Both the position numbers and the translations under genes were made by a program. This document shows positions 18,781 through 27,035 of a stretch of DNA of 38,281 nt, in pieces. The notes beneath the pieces are model-generated. The model worked only from the letters and a program-made list of their open reading frames with translations, was not told the origin of the DNA and ran no database searches. Source of the stretch: Alphaproteobacteria bacterium (GTDB taxonomy: Bacteria; Pseudomonadota; Alphaproteobacteria; UBA9655); NCBI GenBank assembly GCA_027459605.1, contig DAIDHR010000019.1, positions 1 to 38,281 of the forward strand, written 5' to 3'. The stretch's first letter is position 1. The number at the start of each line of letters is the position of its first letter.

Positions 18781-19245
18781 ATGGCTAAACCTTCACGCAA
18801 ATCCGCCCTTAAGAACCGATCAGCCAGTCGGCTTGCTGCTGTGCAAGCTCTATTTCAAATTGAACATACGGGGTGTTCTCCTCATGAAGTTATCTTGGAA
18901 TTTATAACCTATCGGTTCAAGAACAAAGAAGAAGGACTTATCAAAGCCAATACTTCATTCTTTAGAAAGCTTGTCGAAGGGGCTTGGAGAATTCATAATC
19001 AAAGTGATGAAATGATTCATGGGGCTTTAAAACAGGGGTGGACCCTCGACCGCATAGAGCCAGTCGCGCGCGCTATTTTAAGGGCTGCTCTTTATGAGAT
19101 CTGTGAGACCCAAACTCCTTCTGCGGTAATTATTGATGAGTATTTAAATATCACGCACGGTTTCTTTGATGAGGCAGAAGTATCTTTTGTTAATGGTGTC
19201 TTAAATACAATTACACAAAAAATAAGGCCCACTATCAATTCCTAA
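18781..19245 (+). CDS. nusB: Transcription antitermination factor NusB
   Basis: A 154-residue all-helical RNA-binding protein. SRLAAVQALFQIEHTG (16-31) is the family-defining first helix with the arginine-rich lead (SRKSALKNRSA), and RIEPVARAILRAALYEI and VIIDEYLNITHGFFDEAEVSFVNGVL mark the C-terminal half. NusB with NusE binds boxA of rRNA leaders. In many bacteria it follows ribH; here it stands alone. The ribosome-binding site is weak. Confidence 0.93.
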   Translation: MAKPSRKSALKNRSASRLAAVQALFQIEHTGCSPHEVILEFITYRFKNKEEGLIKANTSFFRKLVEGAWRIHNQSDEMIHGALKQGWTLDRIEPVARAILRAALYEICETQTPSAVIIDEYLNITHGFFDEAEVSFVNGVLNTITQKIRPTINS

Positions 19246-19337
19246 CTAAATTTCTCCCCTTTTAAATGTTTTTTAACAAACAAAGCATAAGCTTAAGATA
19301 TCAAGAATCTTGCATATTAACTTTTAAAGAGGCCAAA

Positions 19338-19733
19338 ATGAAAGACCAAGAATATGAAAAAGTACTTCGCCAAGCTTATGAAGAAATTTTAAATCAAAAA
19401 AAATTTGATATTAGTGATAGAATTTTTGCTAAAGACGTTGTCATGTATGATGGAAAAGATACAGTTAGAGGTCTCGAGGAGGGGAAAAGGCTGATTAGAG
19501 AAAGAAGTGAAGCTGTCCCAAACTTTCACACCACCATTGATGATATTCTTATCTCTGGAAACAAAGCTGCCGTTCGCTGGCATTCAAGTGGTAAAGCTAT
19601 CCGGGATTTTGCTGACTTTAAGGCGGGTCAAGAAACAAAATATGAGGGGGTGACCGTCTTCGAAATGCAGAACAATTTAATTTCAAAGCTTTGGCAATAT
19701 GGAACGGCAATTGATATCAGTGTTTATAGATAG
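19338..19733 (+). CDS. SnoaL-like / NTF2-fold protein
   Basis: A 131-residue small alpha+beta protein. The pattern of an N-terminal helix, then FAKDVVMYDGKDTVRGLEEGK, then FHTTIDDILISGNKAAVRWHSSGK and YEGVTVFEMQNNLISKLWQYG is that of SnoaL-like polyketide-cyclase/ester-cyclase relatives with a conical NTF2 fold. Members act on small molecules or simply bind them; no substrate can be assigned. The ATG at 19338 follows AAAGAGG and is preferred over a start at 19266 that would add a non-conserved segment. No polyketide genes are nearby. Confidence 0.8.
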   Translation: MKDQEYEKVLRQAYEEILNQKKFDISDRIFAKDVVMYDGKDTVRGLEEGKRLIRERSEAVPNFHTTIDDILISGNKAAVRWHSSGKAIRDFADFKAGQETKYEGVTVFEMQNNLISKLWQYGTAIDISVYR

Positions 19734-19743
19734 AGATGTAAAA

Positions 19744-19764
19744 TAATTTCTTTCAAAGAAATTA
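19744..19764. repeat. Perfect 10-bp palindrome
   Basis: TAATTTCTTT at 19744-19753 and AAAGAAATTA at 19755-19764 are exact inverted arms around a single C, 8 bases after the SnoaL-like gene. It could be a weak terminator or a binding site; no T-tract follows on either strand beyond a short run. Confidence 0.4.
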
Positions 19765-20014
19765 AAAGAAAATCAGATGTACTGGGTTTTTTTAATAATA
19801 CCTCAGAAACTGATATGTCTGAATTTGAAATAATCAACTGTTCCATAGTTGCAAATCCGAGGGAACAAAAATAATTCTTTCTGACGGTAACGTCAAAAAA
19901 TTTGGTATTATACCTCAAGGCTTCGTTTCAGAATATTTTTCTTGAACAAATACTCTTGCTGTGGTTTTGTGTAATATCTCATGCTAGAAAAAAATTAATA
20001 AAAGAGGTTCTTAC

Positions 20015-20200
20015 ATGAAATTTCCTTCTTTCGTATACACTATAGCCTATATTCTTGTTATGTGTGGTGCTCTCAATTGGGGACTTGTTGGATTGCTTGG
20101 CATTGATCTTGTTGCCCGCCTTTTTGGGGGTGGAAGTTTAGGAGCAAAAATCGTCTACATTCTAATTGGGGTGAGTGCGGTTCTTCTGTTGCTTAAATAA
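20015..20200 (+). CDS. DUF378 small membrane protein
   Basis: A 61-residue protein with two membrane helices (about 7-28 and 41-60). The sequence LVMCGALNWGLVGLLGIDLVA followed by a glycine-rich turn GGGSLGAK is the DUF378 (YuzA-type) signature. The function of the family is unknown. AAAAGAGG lies 8 bases upstream of the ATG. It is separated from neighbours by non-coding DNA and is probably monocistronic. Confidence 0.88.
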   Translation: MKFPSFVYTIAYILVMCGALNWGLVGLLGIDLVARLFGGGSLGAKIVYILIGVSAVLLLLK

Positions 20201-20292
20201 GTATTATATTCTTCCCCCCTTTCTGAGGGCTTGTATTGGAAAAATACCTGACATAAAGTTACTCAAAACAAAAATTTTTGGGAAAGTTTGCA

Positions 20293-21300
20293 ATGATCCA
20301 TTTCTCTCATTTTATGAAAAAAAGTGTTTTAATCCTCCTTTTAATGGGGAGTGTGGTTTTAACGGGATGCCAAAAAAAATGTCCTTTTGAACAGATCAAG
20401 ACAGCTGCAGACCTTTATCCGGCTCGTCCCGTTCCAAACCCACCGCAGCTTTCCCAAATAACAGGGCGAAAGATAGAGGCCCTCATTGAAAAAGCGAATA
20501 AGGGAAACATCGAGGCTCAAAATGAGCTTGCCCAAAGATATCACTGGGCGAATTTTCCTGCTCCCCTGTTGAAGAAAATGAAAGTTAGAGGTTGGAAAAA
20601 TGTGGAAGAGAGGGCTAAGAATGATTATCAATTGGCCTATGTCCTTATTACTACGCGCGCAATTAATGATTATCCGAAACTCGCTGAGCATATTCGCTAT
20701 CAGGCTGATCATTTGGATGCCGCATCCCAAAATTTAATGGGAGTCCTCCTTCTAAGAGGGATTAACCTTGAAGAAGATCGAATGGGGTTTTCTTGGGTTC
20801 AAAAAGCAGCAGATCAAGGATTTGCTCCAGGGCAACTTAATCTTGCCTACCAATACCTTATGGGGGATTTTGTGGAAAAGGATTTGGAAAAGGCTTTTGC
20901 GCTTATGGAAAAGGCTGCTGAACAAGGCTATCCTCTTGCACAATATTACGTGGGGTTAATGTATGCCCGAGGGGAGGGTGTTTCCCAAGACATAGAAAAA
21001 GCCATGGATTGGTATGAGCGAAGTGCTAACCAGGGATTTGTCCTTGCTCAAGGAGATTTGGGTGAGTTGTATCTGCAACGAGGTGATCTTAAAAATGCTG
21101 TTCAATGGCTTAAAAAAGCAGCGAGCCAAGGGGATGGCCCTTCTGAACTTGCTCTTTCAAAGCTTTATGCCAAAGGGGAGGGGGTTCCTCAAAATCTAAA
21201 GCTAGCGAAGAAGTTGCGAGAAAGGGCCCACAGCGTTAGCTTCTCATCTTCAGAGCCCATTTTTCTACAAGGACAGGAACGTCTTTTTCATGGGTTGTAA
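20293..21300 (+). CDS. Sel1-repeat lipoprotein
   Basis: A 335-residue predicted lipoprotein. The hydrophobic leader ends in the lipobox LTGC with the lipidated Cys at about 26, so the mature protein is membrane-anchored. From about residue 140 it carries Sel1/TPR-like repeats of about 36 residues, for example AQYYVGLMYARGEGVSQD with EKAMDWYERSANQG; I count five or six. Such repeats bind other proteins, and in host-associated bacteria some are involved in host interaction, though many are house-keeping. The ATG at 20293 follows GGGAAAG with good spacing; an ATG at 20314 (MKKSVLIL) is an alternative that keeps the lipobox. Confidence 0.87.
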   Translation: MIHFSHFMKKSVLILLLMGSVVLTGCQKKCPFEQIKTAADLYPARPVPNPPQLSQITGRKIEALIEKANKGNIEAQNELAQRYHWANFPAPLLKKMKVRGWKNVEERAKNDYQLAYVLITTRAINDYPKLAEHIRYQADHLDAASQNLMGVLLLRGINLEEDRMGFSWVQKAADQGFAPGQLNLAYQYLMGDFVEKDLEKAFALMEKAAEQGYPLAQYYVGLMYARGEGVSQDIEKAMDWYERSANQGFVLAQGDLGELYLQRGDLKNAVQWLKKAASQGDGPSELALSKLYAKGEGVPQNLKLAKKLRERAHSVSFSSSEPIFLQGQERLFHGL

Positions 21301-21338
21301 AAATATGTTCCTAATTGAGAAACCCTTCCTGTAATTTT

Positions 21339-22016
21339 TCATGCTCTTAGTTGAGAAATATGCATACCAATGAGACGAGCGATCATAACTGTCAGGTAAA
21401 TTTGTCCAGTTACTGCTTCTAGGATAGAAAAAAATTTAGCCGGCTGCGATAAGGGGACAATGTCCCCATAACCTGACGTTGTTAATGTTACGAAACTAAA
21501 ATAAATCATATCCTGTCCATGGGCCGTATAAAAATTAGACTCTGCAAGGGTTTGCGGCAAAGCAAAAGATCCCGGCGAGAGATACTCAAGAAGTGTAAAT
21601 ACGATGCCGCCAAATATACCAAGCAAGAAATAAACAGAGAGGGCAGCGTATATAACATCTTTTGTGACATATGTTGTTGTAAATAAAAGCTGAAGAAGAA
21701 CATAGATAACAAATGCAAAAAAAATGCAGTTAAAGACAAGAGTAATTTCGTCTATCTTGGGATTAAAATTGAATAATCTAAGTATTGTTGGGGATGCTAG
21801 AATTATAGTAATAGCGAGATATATTTTATTATTTGAGCACATATAGACAGATACTGCTAATATGCTTAGCAGTGATAAGTCGAGAGCAATCCGTCCGTAT
21901 TCACCTTTGCTAAAAAATGGAGCTACAATAAAAAAAATGATAATCGATAAGAGCAAGCCAAGGTAGGTAAATCTTGGCAAGGCAATCTTGTTAGGAGAGG
22001 ATATCGACTTAGCCAT
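21339..22016 (-). CDS. Potassium-channel-like membrane protein
   Basis: A 225-residue membrane protein of the Ion_trans_2 type. Four hydrophobic segments precede the pore (about 18-36, 44-60, 66-80, 92-114), one follows at 121-143, then the pore helix and the selectivity filter TLTTSGYGD (177-185), and a last inner helix from about 195. The filter sequence TSGYGD differs from the common TVGYGD at one position but keeps the GYGD core, so K+ conduction is likely. There is no charged S4-like voltage sensor and no cytoplasmic RCK domain. The ATG at 22016 is chosen; the frame is open to 22070. The end is convergent with the Sel1 lipoprotein gene. Confidence 0.83.
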   Translation of the reverse strand: MAKSISSPNKIALPRFTYLGLLLSIIIFFIVAPFFSKGEYGRIALDLSLLSILAVSVYMCSNNKIYLAITIILASPTILRLFNFNPKIDEITLVFNCIFFAFVIYVLLQLLFTTTYVTKDVIYAALSVYFLLGIFGGIVFTLLEYLSPGSFALPQTLAESNFYTAHGQDMIYFSFVTLTTSGYGDIVPLSQPAKFFSILEAVTGQIYLTVMIARLIGMHISQLRA

Positions 22017-22091
22017 CTGATACTTTATTCTCCAGATATTTTCAGGTACACTAACAAGATAAACTAACAAAAAAGTCTTGAGGAAACGTAA

Positions 22092-22367
22092 ATGGGGAGG
22101 AAGTATCCATATAAAATCCTCTTGATCATGACATTATTTTTAAAAGGGTGTAGTGAGCCTAGTGAAGAGAAAAAAAGCATTGTACGGCCTGTAAAAGTTT
22201 TTCATATTTCAGGTGCCAAAAATATTACCCAACGAAGTTTTCCAGGGTTCGTTGAAGCAGCTCAAAAAGCGGATCTTTCTTTCCAGATTACAGGACAACT
22301 TATTGAACTTCTTGTCAAAGAAGGAGATAAAGTTTGTGTTTGTCTGTCATGTATGAAAATACGATAG
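22092..22367 (+). pseudogene. RND efflux membrane-fusion protein, truncated remnant
   Basis: The first about 81 residues match the start of periplasmic adaptor (HlyD/AcrA-type) lipoproteins: lipobox LKGC, then IVRPVKVFHI, RSFPGFVEAAQKADLSFQITGQL and LVKEGDKV. A full adaptor of this class is about 350 residues and would continue with the biotinyl-lipoyl and coiled-coil domains. Homology stops at KEGDKV and the frame ends 10 codons later in non-homologous CVCLSCMKIR. No RND pump gene or outer-membrane partner follows. The gene is therefore a deletion remnant. Its ribosome-binding site (GAGGAAACGTAA) survives, so a short lipoprotein might still be made. Confidence 0.8.
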
Positions 22368-22510
22368 GAGGAATTCAAACTCCCTTAGAATTTGAGCTTT
22401 TTCTCAACCTCATGGGGTTTTTGAGTATGCGCTTAGACCTTACCTCAGTTTTCAGTGCGTTTGCCATGATGGACCCACAAATCTCTCCACTTACTCAACA
22501 GGAAAATTAA
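22349..22510 (+). pseudogene. 53-codon frame downstream of the adaptor remnant
   Basis: An ATG at 22349 in another frame opens 53 codons that end at TAA 22508-22510, overlapping the 3' end of the dipeptidase gene on the other strand. The product begins MYENTIGGIQTPLEFELFLN and is unlike any family I recall. It directly adjoins the point where adaptor homology stops, so it may be the tail of a different gene joined by the same deletion. Coding status is uncertain. Confidence 0.3.
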
Positions 22511-23204
22511 AATATGTTTCAGGATAGGGTTCATTCATTAAGGTAAAGTGCCACCATTCTCGATGATAATTCTTGAATCCATGTTTTTCCATAAGGCTTA
22601 CAAGTAGCAGTCGATTCGCTCGAACTTCAGGAGGAAAAGTAGGGTTATGCGTGTGCGCAGCCTCTCCGAAGTAATCAAATCCTGTTCCCATATCAATAGA
22701 ATTATCAGCGAAACGGTCCCCTTTCGGTAAGCTACCATCACGAAGTGGATCACCAGGTTTCCAGGTAGGTTGAGGAGGGGCGGGAAGGGGAACAAGGGTT
22801 AAATCGACTGTACTGCCACGCGTATGTCCAGATTTTTTTGCAATATAGCCTAATTCAAAAACTTCTTTTTTATTAACTTTCGGATAAAATTCTATCTTCA
22901 TGAGTTGATCTGAAGGGTCGTCTGCCCATGAAGCAAATGAATCAACAGCTTCTTGGGGACGATACGCATCGTAGACTTTAAGGGTGAGTTGAAAGCGCTG
23001 CAACTCTTCTTGCACAGCTTTTAAAGCAAGGGCTGCTGCTTCTGTTAAAATGATAACTGGGGCATTATAACCGGGAACAGGTCTTCCAACAAAGTTATGG
23101 TACCCTGCATAACGAACTTCCTGGAGTATTGTCGCGTCAATGTCTTGGAGATAAACAAACCCTTCAGGAAGAGCTTGGGGACGAGGAGCTATTTGTGTTG
23201 TCAT
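22491..23204 (-). CDS. ddpX: D-alanyl-D-alanine dipeptidase
   Basis: A 237-residue zinc metallopeptidase of the VanX/DdpX (M15D) family. Conserved residues: R82 in YDAYRP, zinc ligands H127 and D134 in SGHTRGSTVD, catalytic E216 and zinc ligand H219 in REWWHF. It hydrolyses free D-Ala-D-Ala. Without vanA/vanH-type genes nearby this is not evidence for glycopeptide resistance; recycling of peptidoglycan dipeptide is more likely. No signal peptide is seen. The ATG at 23204 has AAAGGTGAGG upstream; a GTG three codons earlier lies in that site. Confidence 0.92.
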   Translation of the reverse strand: MTTQIAPRPQALPEGFVYLQDIDATILQEVRYAGYHNFVGRPVPGYNAPVIILTEAAALALKAVQEELQRFQLTLKVYDAYRPQEAVDSFASWADDPSDQLMKIEFYPKVNKKEVFELGYIAKKSGHTRGSTVDLTLVPLPAPPQPTWKPGDPLRDGSLPKGDRFADNSIDMGTGFDYFGEAAHTHNPTFPPEVRANRLLLVSLMEKHGFKNYHREWWHFTLMNEPYPETYFNFPVE

Positions 23205-23338
23205 GAACCTCACCTTTTAGGTCTTTGTATTTGAAATAGTTTGCCACTGTTATAGCGCAATTTCAAGGCTAACCATGAACCTCTTTTTTTATGATGACGT
23301 TAGAGGACATCTTTCTTTCTCTAAAATACCTACCTATT

Positions 23339-24127
23339 TTATTCCTTTTTCTTTTTTGTAAAGCTTTCAATCATGGGCATTAGCTCAATGGGAAGAGGGA
23401 ATACAATTGTTGAGTTATTTTCTTCCGCAATCATACCAAGGGTTTGGAGGTAGCGGAGCACCATAGTTTGAGGTTGTTTAGCTAACGTTTGTGCAGCCTG
23501 GAGAAGTTTTTCAGATGCCTGATATTCACCTTCCGCATGAATAACTTTAGCTCTACGATCACGCTCAGCTTCAGCTTGCTTGGCGATAGCCCGAATCATA
23601 CTCTCGTTAAGGTCGACTTGCTTAATTTCGACATTCACAACCTTAATTCCCCAGGCTTCTGTTTGCTCGTCTAAAATGCGCTGTAGGGATGAATTGAGCT
23701 TATCCCGCTCCGCCAAGATAACATCCAGTTCGTGCTGCCCAAGAACTGACCTTAGAGTGGTTTGGGCTAGTTGGCTTGTGGCTTCAAAATAATCCTCAAC
23801 GTTAATAATGGCCTTTTGTGGATCAACGACGCGGAAATAAAGAACAGCATTTACTTGCAGAGATACGTTATCTCGAGAAATGACTTCTTGGGTTGGGATG
23901 TCTAAAACAACCAAACGCAAGTCAACCCGTATCATCTTCTGAATGATAGGAATGACAAGAATAATGCCAGGGCCTTTAACTTTCCAAAAGCGACCAAGTG
24001 TAAAGACAACACCCCGCTCAAATTCCCAGAGAATACGAATGCTACGAAGCAAAAAGAGAAGAATGATAAATCCAACAGCGCCTAAAATAAGGTAAGTATT
24101 TTGCATGTCTGGTGAAACTTCGTACAT
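23339..24127 (-). CDS. Slipin (SPFH/stomatin-family membrane protein)
   Basis: A 262-residue protein: one N-terminal membrane helix (about 10-28), an SPFH domain from about 30 ([53 protein letters not shown] split across the domain), then a helical [20 protein letters not shown] region. Family members oligomerise on membranes and form microdomains. It starts directly after the NfeD stop codon (TAAATG), the classic STOPP-NfeD operon in which the slipin is the substrate or partner of the NfeD protease. Confidence 0.93.
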   Translation of the reverse strand: MYEVSPDMQNTYLILGAVGFIILLFLLRSIRILWEFERGVVFTLGRFWKVKGPGIILVIPIIQKMIRVDLRLVVLDIPTQEVISRDNVSLQVNAVLYFRVVDPQKAIINVEDYFEATSQLAQTTLRSVLGQHELDVILAERDKLNSSLQRILDEQTEAWGIKVVNVEIKQVDLNESMIRAIAKQAEAERDRRAKVIHAEGEYQASEKLLQAAQTLAKQPQTMVLRYLQTLGMIAEENNSTIVFPLPIELMPMIESFTKKKKE

Positions 24128-25447
24128 TTAAGTGCCTCTTTTGTTTAATGGTTTTACGGTTAATTCTAACCCTTTATAGTGAGTAATTTCAACTAATTGT
24201 CCTTTTTTTAAAGGAAGGCTAGAGCGGGCTTTCCAAAGCTCTCCCCCAACTTTGACCCAGCCCTCATTCGTGAAATCATTTTGGACAATGGCAATGCTTC
24301 CCAGAAGGGCTTCATGTCCGCTCACAATCTTCTTTTTCCTTGCCTTTAAGGCAAATCCAAGAAGGATTATAAAGAAGGTGAGAGAGCCCGCGCTCATGCC
24401 AATAATTAAGCCCCAAGGGGTTGAATAGCCTTTGACATTTAGGAGCAGGATAGATCCGAAAAAAAAGGCGATCACGCCGCCAATGCTCAGAACACCATGG
24501 GTTGGAACCAGAAGTTCTGAAGCCATAAAAATCAGTCCCATGATTGTTAAAGCAAGCCCTGTATAATGGATGGGGAGAAGTTGAAAAGCATAAAGACCTA
24601 AAAGCAAAGCAATTGTACCTGCAACGCCAGGAAGAACCATCCCAGGATTGACGAATTCGAAAAAAATTCCCCAAATACCAATAATGAGCAAAATATAAGC
24701 AATGTTGGGGTCTGTGATGACTTGAAGGAAACGAATACGCCAGTTAGGCTCTAAGACCTCAACTTTTACATCTTGGGTATTTAATACTTTTGGTTGGTTT
24801 AGGAGGGTAACGGTCTTTCCATTAATCTGTTTTAAAAGATCAGGAACATCATGGGCTAGGATATCAATGACTCGCAATTGCAAGGCTTGGCCTGATGAAA
24901 GACTCGCTGCTTCTCGAACTGCTTTTTCAGCCCAATCAGCATTTCGTCCTCGAAGGTGAGCTAACTCCCTGATATAAGCTACAGAATCACTCATCATCTT
25001 TTTTTGCAATTGCATTTCAGACGATGTTTCTTCCTTCGACTCTCCAAATCCTAAGTCTCCTATAGAAATGGGGGTAGCGGCTCCTAAGTTAGTTGCAGAG
25101 GTCATGGCTGCAATGTGGCTTGCATAAAGGATATAGGTTCCGGCGCTTGCAGCTCGAGAACCCTCTGGTGCAACATAAGTTACAACGGGGATAGGGGAGG
25201 CGAGAATATCAGAGATAATCTCCCGCATTGTTTTATCAAGACCCCCTGGGGTATTGAGTTTTAAAATTATAAGTTCAGCCTTTTCAGATGTCGCTTGTTC
25301 AATTCCTTGATGAACATAATCTTCAATCGCAGGGCCAATCGGTCCATCCACGTTGAGTTGGACAACAATTTTACTGGAGAGGACTTCATACTCCTGAACT
25401 AAGAGAAGAAAAATGAAAGAGAGCAGAAGAAAGAGGATTTTTTTCAT
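24128..25447 (-). CDS. nfeD: NfeD-family membrane serine protease
   Basis: A 439-residue long-form NfeD protein. It has an N-terminal signal/anchor (1-18), then a ClpP-like S49 protease domain with oxyanion stretch LNTPGGL (65-70), nucleophile S101 in SRAASAGTY and general-base lysine near 149-150 (KKMMSDSVAYIRELA). Four or five membrane helices follow (about 245-390). The protein ends with an OB-fold NfeD domain (LLGSIAIVQNDFTNEGWVKV). Archaeal relatives cleave the C-terminus of their slipin partner. No clear ribosome-binding site is seen before the ATG. Confidence 0.92.
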   Translation of the reverse strand: MKKILFLLLSFIFLLLVQEYEVLSSKIVVQLNVDGPIGPAIEDYVHQGIEQATSEKAELIILKLNTPGGLDKTMREIISDILASPIPVVTYVAPEGSRAASAGTYILYASHIAAMTSATNLGAATPISIGDLGFGESKEETSSEMQLQKKMMSDSVAYIRELAHLRGRNADWAEKAVREAASLSSGQALQLRVIDILAHDVPDLLKQINGKTVTLLNQPKVLNTQDVKVEVLEPNWRIRFLQVITDPNIAYILLIIGIWGIFFEFVNPGMVLPGVAGTIALLLGLYAFQLLPIHYTGLALTIMGLIFMASELLVPTHGVLSIGGVIAFFFGSILLLNVKGYSTPWGLIIGMSAGSLTFFIILLGFALKARKKKIVSGHEALLGSIAIVQNDFTNEGWVKVGGELWKARSSLPLKKGQLVEITHYKGLELTVKPLNKRGT

Positions 25448-25891
25448 GATAGTTTATACAAATATTCTGAGCTCTAGCGTAAAATTTTCCGTGCTGTTTG
25501 AAATTATATAATAAAATTTGATCTTAAGGATATTAAAATCTTTAAAGATTATCTCCAAAGCGTTAACCTGAATGATCTTGATTTTAGACCAAAACCATCC
25601 AAGAGCCATTATAGGATTTTGCTAATTTCTCAACTAATTAAAAGGGTTAAACTTTGAAAAGAACCTGACTGCTTTGTTTCCTTCTTTTTTTCTTCGGCAA
25701 GGCGCTTCGCAAGGTATTTTGCTGAGCTTTGAGAACATTTAATTTAGCAGCAATTAAATAATGTTCTTTACCAGGATTAGGCTCTATTCTCTCGACTCAT
25801 GCCTCCCAAAAATAAAGTTTATTATTTGGTGAAGAAAAAGAAGAAGAGGCATTTAAAATAGTCCAGATATGGGAAAACCTTAACCTTTCCT
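25448..25891. other. Gap between nfeD and tRNA-Leu(CAA)
   Basis: 444 bases with no supported protein gene. It contains the AT-rich hairpin at 25732-25767 listed separately and a 20-codon lysine-rich frame at 25799-25861 without a ribosome-binding site, which I do not accept. It must hold the nfeD promoter, which I cannot place. Confidence 0.4.
25732..25767. repeat. AT-rich stem-loop
   Basis: AGAACATT at 25732-25739 and AATGTTCT at 25760-25767 pair, extended by TAATT/AATTA towards a loop TAGCAGC, with a 3-base bulge on the right arm. Neither side has a T-tract. It lies in the long gap between nfeD and the tRNA gene. Confidence 0.35.
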
Positions 25892-25978
25892 TGGTGCCCC
25901 CGGGGAGGGTCGAACTCCCACGTCCTTGCGGACAACAGATTTTGAGTCTGCCGCGTCTGCCAATTCCGCCACAGGGGC
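25892..25978 (-). tRNA. tRNA-Leu (anticodon CAA)
   Basis: The minus strand folds as a class II tRNA of 87 bases including an encoded CCA. The acceptor GCCCCTG pairs with CGGGGGC, the anticodon stem GCAGA/TCTGT holds the loop CTCAAAA with anticodon CAA, a long variable arm (GTCCGCAAGGAC) identifies a leucine-type tRNA, and the T arm is GGGAG/CTCCC with TTCGACC. It reads UUG codons. A strong promoter sits directly upstream. Confidence 0.97.
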
Positions 25979-25990
25979 CTAATGATGCGC

Positions 25991-26018
25991 ATCATACCGA
26001 TGTCGCTTTTGCCGTCAA
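25991..26018 (-). promoter_or_regulatory. Promoter of tRNA-Leu(CAA)
   Basis: On the minus strand TTGACG (26018-26013) and TATGAT (25996-25991) are 16 bases apart, and the -10 ends 12 bases before the mature tRNA 5' end. The -10 overlaps a perfect 14-base palindrome, ATGATGCGCATCAT, at 25982-25995. Confidence 0.65.
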
Positions 26019-26454
26019 TAGAAAAGAATGCAAGACTTTTACAAAAAAGTAAGATGAATAAGTAAAAAGTAAAAAATCCATCTATATGAGAGAAACTTTG
26101 AAAAATTTAAATATTACGATGTTTAGTTAAAAAAGGAAGGAAATATTTAAGCTTTCGCAAAAGCTGAGAAAAAAGAATGAGGGCTCGTTTATGATTTGCT
26201 TAGTTAACCCAATGTAATCTCTCCAGCTAGCTAAGGAAAGACGTAAAAGTTTACACTTCTAAGAGTCTCTTTAGAATTCAAGTTAAACCATCTATCGAAT
26301 TCAACAAAAATCAATTTACAGGGCAATCGATGGGTATTGATTAATAAGAAAAACGGGTCGTGTAACCATCCATCCCACCTCGCAGTATACGTGAAAATTA
26401 AGGCTAACCTTTACAACTGGTTACGAAAGGAGAAGAAATAGTCTTCTCCCTTTC
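26019..26454. other. Gap between tRNA-Leu(CAA) and the small heat-shock gene
   Basis: 436 bases with no supported gene. There is a short hairpin AGCTTT/AAAGCT near 26151-26166 and the hairpin at 26425-26454 listed separately. No reading frame of useful length is present, and I see no IS remnant or RNA gene. Confidence 0.4.
26425..26454. terminator. Hairpin at the 3' end of the small heat-shock gene
   Basis: GAAAGGAGAAG at 26425-26435 pairs with CTTCTCCCTTTC at 26443-26454 with one bulged base around a 7-base loop, immediately after the Hsp20 stop. On the plus strand it is followed by a T-rich run (26455-26465), but that run is the antisense of the final Lys codons. For Hsp20 transcription on the minus strand there is no T-tract, so its role as terminator is uncertain. 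Confidence 0.35.
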
Positions 26455-26895
26455 TTATTTTTTTTGAATTTCTATTTTATGAACATTTGGCTTTGATTTT
26501 TCAGATCGAGGGATTGAAAGCTGCAAAATCCCGTCTTTAAAAGAAGCCGAAATTCTCTTTTGCTCAGGTTCATAAGGAAGTTTTAAAGATCGGGTAAAAG
26601 ATCCATAAGAACGCTCTGTAATATGGTAGGTCTCTCCTTCTTTAATTTCCTCAGATTTTTTTTCTCCACTGATGGTAAGGATGTTATCAGCAAGGGATAT
26701 ATGAATATCTTTTTCTGAAACTCCCGGAAGTTCCGCGGTTACCTGAAGTCCGTCTTTGCTTTCTTTAACTTCAAAGTCCGGTGTTATGCCCTGTACCGCT
26801 GTGCTTGTCTCAAAAAGACGATCAATCTCTTGCCTTAAGAAATTAAAAGGATCAGCAACAAGTCCACGTTGGATTGGAATCAAATGTCTTGGCAT
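26455..26895 (-). CDS. Small heat-shock protein Hsp20
   Basis: A 146-residue alpha-crystallin-type chaperone that holds unfolding proteins in large oligomers. An N-terminal arm of about 40 residues leads into the alpha-crystallin domain (about 43-132: DFEVKESKDGLQVTAELPGV, YGSFTRSLKLP, KDGILQLSIPR), followed by a basic tail. The ATG at 26895 follows AAAGGAG and gives the family-like start MPRHLIPIQRG. A second in-frame ATG at 26928 has its own GAGGAG site six bases upstream and would add 11 residues encoded by the internal ribosome-binding site. It is transcribed away from the His/Cys-rich gene. Confidence 0.92.
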   Translation of the reverse strand: MPRHLIPIQRGLVADPFNFLRQEIDRLFETSTAVQGITPDFEVKESKDGLQVTAELPGVSEKDIHISLADNILTISGEKKSEEIKEGETYHITERSYGSFTRSLKLPYEPEQKRISASFKDGILQLSIPRSEKSKPNVHKIEIQKK

Positions 26896-27035
26896 GATTA
26901 TTCTCCTTTTTTTATCACCATTTTTCATAATGAACTCCTCTTATTTTTTATGTAGGTAGAGTTGATCAAGAAAAAAAGATTCAAGGTAAAAAATAAAAAG
27001 GAAAGGTGTAAGCCTCTCCTTTTCTATTTGGATTG

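Noticed and set aside
22491-23204. Vancomycin-resistance role for the VanX-like dipeptidase
   Set aside because: No vanH, vanA or regulator genes are nearby, and Gram-negative DdpX enzymes serve in dipeptide recycling.
25799-25861. A 20-codon lysine-rich frame (MPPKNKVYYLVKKKKKRHLK)
   Set aside because: No ribosome-binding site, no promoter and low-complexity A-rich DNA; likely chance.
26425-26465. Hairpin followed by a T-run on the plus strand, suggesting a small RNA ending there
   Set aside because: The T-run is the complement of the terminal Lys codons of Hsp20 and no plus-strand promoter or transcript source is visible.
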